From: Theionarchaea archaeon
GTDB taxonomy: Archaea > Methanobacteriota_B > Thermococci > Methanofastidiosales > SZ-28-30
Reading direction: 5' to 3'
Length of the DNA stretch: 64,000 bases
Assembly (NCBI GenBank): GCA_018992685.1
Contig: JACVGT010000002.1
Coordinates: forward strand, 16,294-80,293
The translations under genes were made by a program, and so were the position numbers. Shown one piece after another: positions 36,017 to 43,798 of this stretch (position 1 is the stretch's first letter; the number at the start of each line of letters is the position of its first letter). The notes under the pieces were generated by a model. The model ran no database searches and was not told the origin of the DNA. It saw only the letters and a program-made list of their open reading frames with translations.

Positions 36017-36496
36017 ATGCAGAGAGAATTGTTTGACACGCTGTGCTTGTATGGACTGTCTGTTGGATATCCCAGAAGCTGGAAAATAATCATAGACTCA
36101 CGGCAGGTGACCTTCAAGGAGGGTAAGGTCAACGCACTGGGCAATGACATTCTCATGGGGGTTTTGTGGGAAAAAGTGGAGAAAGCCATAACCCTGGAAG
36201 AATATGAAGAACGGGTATTGACCAATCTGAAGAAAAAAGACAAGAAATTCAAGCTTATCAGGAAAGAGGTTGACGAGGTCTCTGGACACCGAGCGTTCAA
36301 GGAGACCATGGAAACCAGAGGGCGTTCCGGGTTCATCGGGCTACAGAAGGGAGCAGTTGAACACAACCACTGTATCTTCTTTTGTGAATATCACAGGCGA
36401 TTTGTCACCGTGTATGTGTCTCTGGTGCCCTCCTTGAGGACGGAGTATCAGTTTGTGATTGATGAGATATTCGATTCAATCACATGCATTCACTGA
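36017..36496 (+). CDS. Hypothetical protein
   Basis: 159 residues from the ATG at 36017, with AAGGTGAT upstream; an in-frame GTG at 36008 is part of that site. Soluble, mixed alpha/beta; visible segments are LYGLSVGYPRSWKIIIDSRQ, a Lys-rich middle (LKKKDKKFKLIRKEVDEVSG) and HCIFFCEYHRRFVTVYVSL. The pattern resembles small proteins that test a membrane or lipid-type fold (PsbP/DUF1795-like), but I cannot assign it. Confidence 0.6.
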   Translation: MQRELFDTLCLYGLSVGYPRSWKIIIDSRQVTFKEGKVNALGNDILMGVLWEKVEKAITLEEYEERVLTNLKKKDKKFKLIRKEVDEVSGHRAFKETMETRGRSGFIGLQKGAVEHNHCIFFCEYHRRFVTVYVSLVPSLRTEYQFVIDEIFDSITCIH

Positions 36497-36622
36497 CCGA
36501 TGGAAACCCTGTGATCCGAATACACGGAAAAGGAACCTCAGAACGTCTATTCACGAATCGGAACAGGAAAAAGAAAGGAGAGGAAAGAAAATCTGTGCCC
36601 AAGGTCGAGAGGAGGTAAGAAG

Positions 36623-37597
36623 ATGGATAGCGAAATAATACAGATGATGGTGGGAGCCAAGAAAGTGATCAAGGAATGTGCCCAGACGAAGCCAGGCGAG
36701 AAGGTTCTGATAGTGACAGATACAGAGATTGAACTCAGCATATCGACTGCACTGGCTGCAGCTGCTTACTATGAAGATGCTGAACCCTTGATCGCTGTCA
36801 TGACTCCTCGAAAAGGACACGCTGAAGAGCCCCCAGCACATGTCAGGGAGGCCATGCTGGCTTCTGATGTGATCGTCACCCCCACATCCAAAACACTGTT
36901 CCATACGAAAGCCACCAGGGATTCCTGTGCCAAAGGTGCACGTGTTCTCTCCATGACGGGTGCCCTCCCCCGCACTCTCATGCGGGGAGCAATTACTGCC
37001 AACTTTGAGGAGATAGAACCCATCTGCAGGAAACTGGCTGATCGGCTAACCGAGGCAGAAAAGATACATCTGACCACACCAGGGGGAACAGACATCACAT
37101 CCTCCCTAAAGGGGAGAGTAGGACAGTTCGAGCCTGGTATTGCCAGGAACAAAGGTGATCTTGTGGGAGTGCCCGATATTGAGGCAAATATCTCTCCTGT
37201 GGAAGACACCTCCCAGGGGGTCTTCGTAATAGATGTGACAGCCACCGACTTCGGGTTTGTGGACGCACCCATCAGAATTGAAGTGAAAAATGGAAAGGCA
37301 GTTAAAATTGAAGGTGGTGTCATAGCAGAGCGCCTGAAGAACTTGCTGGAGAGTGCACATGATCCCAACCAGTACTTTGTCGCAGAGTATGGACTTGGAC
37401 TGAATCCAAAAGCAGAGCTGCAGGGGCGCATTATTGAGGATGAATCTGCTCTCGGTACAGCACACATTGCCCTTGGTGACAACATCACCCTTGGTGGACA
37501 GAATAGGGCACCGTTTCACATTGACCTCATTATGAAAGATCCCACAGTAGAGCTGGATGGCAAGGTCGTCATTGACCGGGACAAGGTCATGGTGTAG
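36623..37597 (+). CDS. M29-aminopeptidase/NicX-like metal-dependent hydrolase or dioxygenase
   Basis: 324 residues. The N-terminal half has KPGEKVLIVTDTE and an ALAAAAYYEDAEPLIAVM Rossmann-like region. The C-terminal half has the metal site pattern: EANISPVED, VAEYGLGLNP, GTAHIALGDN and HIDLIM. This domain is shared by M29 leucyl aminopeptidases and NicX (2,5-dihydroxypyridine dioxygenase). The next gene is related to maleate isomerase, as in nicotinate degradation where NicX and NicE work together. Here the pair may act on another ring or amide compound. GGAGG is 7 bases before the ATG. Confidence 0.75.
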   Translation: MDSEIIQMMVGAKKVIKECAQTKPGEKVLIVTDTEIELSISTALAAAAYYEDAEPLIAVMTPRKGHAEEPPAHVREAMLASDVIVTPTSKTLFHTKATRDSCAKGARVLSMTGALPRTLMRGAITANFEEIEPICRKLADRLTEAEKIHLTTPGGTDITSSLKGRVGQFEPGIARNKGDLVGVPDIEANISPVEDTSQGVFVIDVTATDFGFVDAPIRIEVKNGKAVKIEGGVIAERLKNLLESAHDPNQYFVAEYGLGLNPKAELQGRIIEDESALGTAHIALGDNITLGGQNRAPFHIDLIMKDPTVELDGKVVIDRDKVMV

Positions 37598-37605
37598 GTG
37601 GATAC

Positions 37606-38322
37606 ATGTATGGCTGGCGGTGCAGAATAGGGCTGATCATACCTTCAGATAACACAGTCATGGAGAGTGAATTCAACAAGCTGTTCAGAGACATACCTGG
37701 TGTGAGTGTCCACGCAACCCGTGTCTTTCTGGAAGAACTCACTGTGGAAACATTGTTGCAGATGAAAGAGGGGTTGAAGAGAGCATGCGAAGAGCTCAAG
37801 AGTGCAGAGATGGATGTCCTTGCCTATGGTTGCACCAGTGGCAGCTTTGTTAAGGGATTGCATTTTGACCAGGAGATCATCCAGGAAATCGAAGAAGAGA
37901 CCCAGATAACTGCCACCACCACCTCCACAGCAGTTATTGAGGCATTGAGGAAGCTCAAGGTCAACAAGATCGCTCTGGGAACTCCCTATTCTGACGAAAT
38001 CAACGAGAAGGCAATCCACTTCTTTGAAGGAAACAACATTGAAGTGACCAATTCTCGAGGGCTGAATGTTGTGCCTGACGTTGATGTTGGAAAGCAGGAA
38101 CCCTACATTGCATACAACCTGGGAATCAAAGTGAATACAGAGGATTGCGACTGCGTTTTCCTGAGCTGTACTGATTTCAGGACGGTTGAGATTATAGACC
38201 TTCTGGAAACCCGATTGAAAAAACCTGTCATCAGTTCAAACCAGGCCACCTTATGGCACTGTATTGCTCTGAAGAACCTGGGGATGACTCTCCCCGGGTA
38301 TGGGACGCTTTTGGCAGGGTGA
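37606..38322 (+). CDS. Maleate isomerase / Asp-Glu racemase superfamily protein
   Basis: 238 residues. The paired Cys active site of the superfamily is visible: YGCTSGSFV near 80 and LSCTDFRTV near 190. GLIIPSDNTVMESEF at the N-terminus is typical of maleate isomerase and arylmalonate decarboxylase relatives. Probable reaction: cis-trans isomerisation of a maleate-like acid, or racemisation. It starts 8 bases after the M29/NicX-like gene and is followed 13 bases later by the first PLP decarboxylase, so it is cotranscribed. Confidence 0.8.
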   Translation: MYGWRCRIGLIIPSDNTVMESEFNKLFRDIPGVSVHATRVFLEELTVETLLQMKEGLKRACEELKSAEMDVLAYGCTSGSFVKGLHFDQEIIQEIEEETQITATTTSTAVIEALRKLKVNKIALGTPYSDEINEKAIHFFEGNNIEVTNSRGLNVVPDVDVGKQEPYIAYNLGIKVNTEDCDCVFLSCTDFRTVEIIDLLETRLKKPVISSNQATLWHCIALKNLGMTLPGYGTLLAG

Positions 38323-38335
38323 AGAAGGTGTAACA

Positions 38336-39670
38336 ATGTCAGAAGAAATCGAAATTGACGAAGCACGGTTGAACCAATTTGTCCCCGAACCAGGGTACCT
38401 GGACGTCAACCAGAAGGGACACCTTGAGTTTGACGGGGTGGACTGTGTGGATCTCCGGGATCAGTATGGGTCCCCCTTGTATGTCATGAGTGAGAGAAGG
38501 ATACGAGAAAACTACCGCAGTCTTGTGAACACCTTCACAGCACTGTACAGCAGGGCGAAGATTGCCTATGCCTACAAGGCAAACCCCATATTGGCAGCTT
38601 TGAGAATTCTCAATGAAGAAGGTGCTACAGCAGAAGTGATATCCACGGGTGAACTCTTCCTGGCAAAAGTGGTAGGTGTCAGGGGAGACAATATTGTGCT
38701 CAATGGGTGCTACAAGGACAGGAAGGGTATCAGACTGGCCATCAGAATGGGTGCTGTGATTAACGTTGATTCATTTCATGAACTGGACATGGTTGATGAG
38801 GAAGCATCTCATGTGGGGATACCTGCCAGGATTGGAATCCGCATAAACCCCATAGTCAGAACGGGTACATTGAGTGTCTGGGAGACTGCCTTGGACGAAA
38901 GCAAATTTGGGATCAGGTTGGAAAAGGGGTTGGAAGCCTACAAAAAGGCAAAGAGCTTGAAGAACGTGGAAATTGTTGGAATACACACTCATATTGGATC
39001 TCAGATTGAGAATACCAACCCGTACCGCGTAGCCAGTACTCGGATTATGGATTTTGTGGGAGATCTCAAAGAAAAGCTGGACATTGATCTTGAACTGGTG
39101 GATCTAGGTGGCGGGATTGCTGTCCCCTTCAAGTACATTGACCGTGCTCTCCTGGAGGAGTATGCTCATGCCATACTGGATCCTTTCATCCAGAAAAAGG
39201 AAGAGTGTGGATTGGGAGATTGTGACGTGGTCATTGAGCCGGGAGGGAGTATCATCGGCACCTCCACTATTCTGCTGGTGACTGTGGGAACTGTAAAGAG
39301 AGAGGAATCAGGCAGGAAGTGGGCCCTGGTGGATGGTGGTGCAAATATCAATCTGCGGGCTACCCAGGGGTGGTATGTGTACCAGTCTGTGTGCTGCAAC
39401 AAAATGAGGGAGACAAAAAAAGAGGTTGTCAATGTTGCAGGTCCTCTGTGTTATGCAGGAGACGTTCTGGGATACAACAGGGAGTTGCCCTACCTGGATG
39501 AAGGCGATGTCCTGGCATTTCTGGATTGCGGAGCATATACCATGGCTATTCTCAATAGGTACAATTCCTATCCCTTCCCTGCAGCTGTCCTCATCACAGA
39601 CAGTGTACCCAGGATTATCAAGAGAAGAGAAGCTCTAGTTGATCTTTTCATGGGAGAGGAACTTATATAG
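38336..39670 (+). CDS. Fold-III PLP-dependent decarboxylase-like protein (LysA-related, atypical)
   Basis: 444 residues. An N-terminal extension of about 40 residues precedes an alanine-racemase-type barrel. The PLP Lys is in AYAYKANP (near 80), with HTHIGSQI, DLGGGIAVPF and a C-terminal beta domain (ALVDGGANI, FLDCGAYTMAI). The usual EPGR motif reads EPGGSI here, and the substrate Cys motif CESxD reads LCYAGD. Both changes suggest a substrate other than meso-diaminopimelate. The ATG at 38336 has AAGGTG upstream. The true LysA-type paralogue follows directly. Confidence 0.75.
   Translation: MSEEIEIDEARLNQFVPEPGYLDVNQKGHLEFDGVDCVDLRDQYGSPLYVMSERRIRENYRSLVNTFTALYSRAKIAYAYKANPILAALRILNEEGATAEVISTGELFLAKVVGVRGDNIVLNGCYKDRKGIRLAIRMGAVINVDSFHELDMVDEEASHVGIPARIGIRINPIVRTGTLSVWETALDESKFGIRLEKGLEAYKKAKSLKNVEIVGIHTHIGSQIENTNPYRVASTRIMDFVGDLKEKLDIDLELVDLGGGIAVPFKYIDRALLEEYAHAILDPFIQKKEECGLGDCDVVIEPGGSIIGTSTILLVTVGTVKREESGRKWALVDGGANINLRATQGWYVYQSVCCNKMRETKKEVVNVAGPLCYAGDVLGYNRELPYLDEGDVLAFLDCGAYTMAILNRYNSYPFPAAVLITDSVPRIIKRREALVDLFMGEELI
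39659..39669 (+). promoter_or_regulatory. Internal TATA box overlapping a stop codon
   Basis: GAACTTATATAG forms the last codons and stop of the atypical decarboxylase and also a good TATA box, about 33-38 bases before the lysA start. The second half of the cluster may have its own leaderless-type promoter. Confidence 0.5.
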
Positions 39671-39699
39671 TTCTTCTTTCTATTATATTGTGTGATAGT

Positions 39700-40923
39700 A
39701 TGGATTTTCGCCAATTGACTGAGATCAGGACAACATATGGAACTCCGACCTATGTGTATGACAAGCAGGTCATGGTCACGCAGTATCAGACCCTGGCTCA
39801 GAGCATTCACTATACTCCTCTCAAAATATATTATGCCTGTAAAGCTAACACCAATTGCGTTATACTGAGAATATTTAAGGAGTTAGGGTGTGGGGTGGAC
39901 TGTGTCTCACCTGGCGAAGTCTTTCTTGCTTTGAAAGCAGGATTCGATTCTTCTGACATTTTATTTACAGGCAACAATCTCACAAATTCTGAAATGAAGT
40001 ATGCTGTTTCTCATGATGTTTTGATGACTGCAGATTCTTTGTCTCAATTGGAGCTGTATGGGCAGATAAACCCGGAATCTGACGTTTGTGTCAGGATCAA
40101 TCCCAACCTGGGGGCAGGGCACCACAAACACGTCATTACGGGAGGGCTTCAGAGTAAATTCGGCATATACCAGGCTGATGTTCCTTACATCAGGTCGCTT
40201 CTACATAAGTATAACCTCCATTTGAAAGGCGTCCACATGCATATTGGCTCGGGGATTCTAGAGCCCGGACTGCTTCTCAAGGGCGTGAGTTCTCTCTTGG
40301 ACGTGGCCAGTGAGTTCCCGGACCTGGAATTTGTAGACATTGGAGGGGGACTTGGGGTCCCATACGAGCCAGAGGAAGCACCCATGGATGTGCAGAAATT
40401 TGGCGAGCTGCTCACAGACATGATAACCCAGTGGGTTGAGCAGCATCACCAGATTGCCCTGGCCTTGGAACCAGGACGATTTCTGGTGGCAGAATCTGGC
40501 ATTCTTCTAACTACGGTGACTGCAGTCAAAGAGAATCCCAAGTACACCTTTGTGGGTGTGGACACAGGGTTCAACCATTTCATGAGGCCTGCCCTGTATA
40601 ATGCGTACCATGAAATCGTCAAAGTGGAGCCTTCAGAATCCAGAGGAGGACTTCAGGAACGTGTTGACGTCACGGTGTGTGGTGACATCTGTGAGAGTGC
40701 AGACATATTTGCCAGAAACAGAGCCCTCCCACCACTCAAAGAGGGTGATCTTCTGGCTATTTTGGATACGGGAGCATATGGATTCAGTATGGCATCAGAG
40801 TATAATTCCAGACCGCTCCCTGCAGAAGTCCTGGTTGATAAAACAACTGTTACCGAGATCAGAAAGAGAGGAACGTTCCAGGACTTGTTACGCAATCAAT
40901 GTGAGGTAGATACCAATGGATAA
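39700..40923 (+). CDS. lysA: Diaminopimelate decarboxylase-like enzyme
   Basis: 407 residues, fold-III PLP enzyme. PLP Lys in YYACKANTN, HMHIGSGI, DIGGGLGVPY, intact EPGRFLVAE, CGDICESADIFA with the substrate Cys, and DTGAYGFSMASEYNSRPLP are all LysA hallmarks. Probable reaction: meso-diaminopimelate to lysine plus CO2. With dapF in the same cluster a DAP-type lysine route is possible, but no dapA, dapB or dapL is present here. The start ATG follows the TATA box closely, with little ribosome site. Confidence 0.88.
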   Translation: MDFRQLTEIRTTYGTPTYVYDKQVMVTQYQTLAQSIHYTPLKIYYACKANTNCVILRIFKELGCGVDCVSPGEVFLALKAGFDSSDILFTGNNLTNSEMKYAVSHDVLMTADSLSQLELYGQINPESDVCVRINPNLGAGHHKHVITGGLQSKFGIYQADVPYIRSLLHKYNLHLKGVHMHIGSGILEPGLLLKGVSSLLDVASEFPDLEFVDIGGGLGVPYEPEEAPMDVQKFGELLTDMITQWVEQHHQIALALEPGRFLVAESGILLTTVTAVKENPKYTFVGVDTGFNHFMRPALYNAYHEIVKVEPSESRGGLQERVDVTVCGDICESADIFARNRALPPLKEGDLLAILDTGAYGFSMASEYNSRPLPAEVLVDKTTVTEIRKRGTFQDLLRNQCEVDTNG

Positions 40924-42043
40924 CCAGGAAATTAGGGCCCATTTCGAGCCTGCGGTGAGCAACTGGACATATTTGAACGCCGCAGCGTGCGGGCTTTCCC
41001 CGCAATTCAGTAAGACTGGATGCGATACGTGGTGGGACGATAAACTGACCCATGGATCAGTACATTACCATACATGGGAGGATGACACTCTCGAAATCAA
41101 AGCCAAGTTTGGGACCCTGATCAATGCAGAGAAAGAAGAGATTGCCTGCGTGATGAACACGTCAGAAGGGTTGAACTTTGCCATCAATGGTATGAGGTTC
41201 AAAAAGGGGGACAACGTCGTTGTGAATAAGTACGATTTTCCCTCCAATTTTCTGCCCTGGCTGGCCTTGAAGCAGAAGGGCGTCGAGGTACGGTTGATGG
41301 AGGTTACGGATAATAGGATCCCCGTGGAACGTATTCAGGAGAAAGTCGATGAGAATACCAGAGCTGTGTCTATCAGCAGCGTTCAATTCAAGAACGGATT
41401 CCGCAGTGACCTGAAAGCACTTGGAGCATTGTGCAAGGAGGTTGATGCATATTTTGTGGTAGATGCTATCCAGTCACTGGGAGCGCTTGAAATGGATGTA
41501 AAACGGTATGGAATTGACATTCTGTGTACCAGCAGCTACAAATGGTTGCTAGGCCCTGATGGTGTTGGCTTTCTGTACTGCAGCAAGGACATTCTGGATG
41601 AGATTTCCACCACGAATATTGGATGGATGAGTACACCTGATCCATGGAGTTTCCCCACTGAGCTGGAGTTCATGAAAACGGCTCAGAAATTCGAGTCTGG
41701 GACATTGCCCTGGGCCCTCCTGTACAGTATGGACCCTATCCTTGATTTCTTCCTCAAGGTAAAGGTGAAGAATATTACAGAACACGTTTTTGGGCTTCTT
41801 GATTACTTGATTGAGGAGCTGGAAGCCCTGCATGTGGACATTGTTTCATCCCTTCGAGAGAACGAGCGGAGCTGTATCCTGGTCTTTGATGTCAAGGACA
41901 GAGAGAAGCTTGTAGATCTCTATCAGAGCAAAAAGGTGAGAATCAGTCTCAGGGATGGAATACGGGTAGCCCCTCACATCTATAACAATGAGGATGATAT
42001 TACCCGGCTTGTATCCATTTTAAAGGAGTTTCTGGGTGGTTAG
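40916..42043 (+). CDS. Class V aminotransferase (cysteine desulfurase/epimerase-like fold)
   Basis: 375 residues, PLP fold type I. The PLP Lys is in TSSYKWLLGPDGVGF; FVVDAIQSLGALEMDV carries the Asp that holds the PLP nitrogen. YLNAAACGLSP at the N-terminus and RVAPHIYNNEDDI at the C-terminus fit the isopenicillin-N-epimerase-like and Csd-like subgroup. No desulfurase Cys loop is evident, so epimerase, aminotransferase or lyase activity is more likely. It overlaps lysA by 8 bases and ends directly against dapF. Confidence 0.85.
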   Translation: MDNQEIRAHFEPAVSNWTYLNAAACGLSPQFSKTGCDTWWDDKLTHGSVHYHTWEDDTLEIKAKFGTLINAEKEEIACVMNTSEGLNFAINGMRFKKGDNVVVNKYDFPSNFLPWLALKQKGVEVRLMEVTDNRIPVERIQEKVDENTRAVSISSVQFKNGFRSDLKALGALCKEVDAYFVVDAIQSLGALEMDVKRYGIDILCTSSYKWLLGPDGVGFLYCSKDILDEISTTNIGWMSTPDPWSFPTELEFMKTAQKFESGTLPWALLYSMDPILDFFLKVKVKNITEHVFGLLDYLIEELEALHVDIVSSLRENERSCILVFDVKDREKLVDLYQSKKVRISLRDGIRVAPHIYNNEDDITRLVSILKEFLGG

Positions 42044-42865
42044 ATGAAAATAGAAGGAATTACGTTCTATAAAATGTCTGGTGCAGGAAATGATTTCCTG
42101 GTTATTGACAATCGAGAAGGCATCATCCCTGAGAAAGAGAAGGGTGACGTTGCCAGAAGAGTGTGCAGGAGACGGCTTTCAGTGGGAGCAGATGGGATTC
42201 TTCTGGTGGAGCTATCACAGATTGCCACCTTCAGAATGAGATATTTCAATGCAGACGGGACTGAAGGGGAAATGTGTGGAAATGGAGCACGATGCATTAC
42301 CCGATTTGCTTTTGTGAAAGGGATTGCAGGCGAAGAAATGACAATTGAGAGTATGTCCGGGATACTGGAGGCACGCGTCATGGGTGAGAAGGCCACAATC
42401 ACGCTGAACCCAGTGACAGAAAAGGAACTTGACAGGGAGATTACGGTTGATGGCCAGAAGATACAGTTTGATTACATAGAAGAAGGAACACCCGGACTGC
42501 CGCACAGCGTGATATTCAAAGATGATCTGACTGAGGAGGAAGATATCGAAGAGATTGGCAGAAAAATAAGGTACCACAAAGCCTTTCAGAGGGGAACAAA
42601 TGCTAATTTCTGCAGAGTCCTGGGGAAGGATACAATCCTGAACAGGACCTACGAGAGGGGCGTGGAGAGAGAGACCCTGGCCTGTGGAACTGGGTCTGGA
42701 GCTGCTGCGTGTGCAGTATTCTTGCACGGAATCTGTGGACCTGAAATCGAGGTAAAAACCAAAGGTGGAACTCTCAAGGTCACCATAGGAGATGAAAACC
42801 TGCAGAAGATTTATTTGACTGGAGATGCTCGAATCGTGTATGAGGGGATCTTAAAGGAGGTATGA
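42044..42865 (+). CDS. dapF: Diaminopimelate epimerase
   Basis: 273 residues. Catalytic Cys pair in MCGNGARC (near 75) and LACGTGSGAAA (near 213), with KMSGAGNDFLVID at the N-terminus. PLP-independent epimerase for LL- to meso-diaminopimelate. The ATG follows the previous stop with no gap. The cluster context (two LysA-like enzymes, class V enzyme, Asp/Glu-racemase-like protein) leaves open that it acts on another amino acid. Confidence 0.93.
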   Translation: MKIEGITFYKMSGAGNDFLVIDNREGIIPEKEKGDVARRVCRRRLSVGADGILLVELSQIATFRMRYFNADGTEGEMCGNGARCITRFAFVKGIAGEEMTIESMSGILEARVMGEKATITLNPVTEKELDREITVDGQKIQFDYIEEGTPGLPHSVIFKDDLTEEEDIEEIGRKIRYHKAFQRGTNANFCRVLGKDTILNRTYERGVERETLACGTGSGAAACAVFLHGICGPEIEVKTKGGTLKVTIGDENLQKIYLTGDARIVYEGILKEV

Positions 42866-43036
42866 TCGGAGCTGGGTTGAACCAGGACGTGGACAGATTG
42901 TCTGGTGCAGAGTCAGGGAATCGGATAAAATTCAGTAGTATTAGTTCTTCCGGAAAAGAGAGACTTCTTTTGATACATTTCTGCAAACGTGGTATATAGA
43001 CCTTGCACTTGGAGAATTTTTTCAAATTTGCCATTT
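42866..43036. other. Intergenic region after dapF
   Basis: 171 bases without ORF. A small T-rich stretch (GGAGAATTTTTTC, 43012-43024) may end dapF transcription. The region ends at the left boundary of the duplicated segment. Confidence 0.4.
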
Positions 43037-43325
43037 GATTCACTGTATCCCTTCCAGGGATAACCTAAGGTTTCTCTACTCACACAGATCTAAATTGGTG
43101 TCATCGATCACAGTAATCGGCATATATCCATCGATATGACTTTCACGCTCAGGATAATACTTATATTGAACAAAACCACCGGGCAATCCATGGCTACAGA
43201 ATCCAGAAGAAGATTCACCTTCCCTGTAGGATACCATGAGTTCCACAGAGACCAGGTTTTCAATTTCCAGCTCAATCGCTGGTATTCTCTTGGATATACA
43301 CGATTCGAAGATTTGAAAGAGGCGG
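43037..43325 (+). repeat. Segmental duplication, truncated copy (pairs with 61494-61782)
   Basis: Direct copy of the end of the TolB-like remnant, the promoter and the first 136 coding bases of the alpha/beta hydrolase gene. The coding part differs at only 2 of 136 positions by eye; the upstream part is more diverged. Similarity stops abruptly after GAGGCGG at 43325. Confidence 0.85.
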
Positions 43326-43402
43326 TTTCCTCCAGAATTCTAGAGTTTAGAAAAGGGCCACGACTGCATAATCTCAGTTTGATTCGAAAGAGAACACTCT
43401 AG
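43190..43402 (+). pseudogene. Truncated 5' fragment of the alpha/beta hydrolase gene
   Basis: Matches the first 45 residues of the hydrolase at 61647-62798 (opening MATESRRRFTFPVGYHEF), then runs into unrelated sequence and stops. The catalytic part is missing. TATA ACTTATATTG is retained at 43159-43168, so the fragment may still be transcribed. Confidence 0.85.
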
Positions 43403-43798
43403 AACAGCTGATCACTTCTTGTATCTACTCCGTTCTTTTCCTCCATGAATGGGGAACCTTATGAAAAGAACTGAAGGTATCCATTCCCGCTTCGTATGAA
43501 CTACTATTTCTTCTACTGTATTTCAACGTTTTAGTTCCAGGCTTTTTTCAAGTCCTCAAAAGTACTTTTCTAGCTGTTTTTTAGAAAATATGTCCTTAAA
43601 ATATGAAGGCTCATAAACGTTCATAGTTCTACTATTCTTACCTTCAATTCTGCACTTTATGAATCATGTTTTTCTACCACGAACGCAAAGTAACAGTCAA
43701 ATACGACATTCCAGTCCCGACTCCAGAGACTTGGTGCGCGTCATGAGTGAATAGCTAGATTTTTATATAACAGGTTTCAATGTCAAAATGGCGATGAA
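43403..43798. other. AT-rich intergenic region before the helicase/nuclease/DpdA block
   Basis: About 396 bases, clearly AT-richer than the surroundings, without ORF. It ends with the TATA box TTTTATATAAC (43760-43770), about 30 bases before the helicase start, suggesting a leaderless or short-leader transcript. Confidence 0.5.

Noticed and set aside
36769-37488. 239-codon minus-strand ORF opposite the M29/NicX-like gene
   Set aside because: Shadow of a well supported gene; Ser/Pro-rich translation without recognisable motif.
43403-43798. Insertion sequence in the AT-rich gap
   Set aside because: No transposase fragment, terminal inverted repeats or target-site duplication could be seen.
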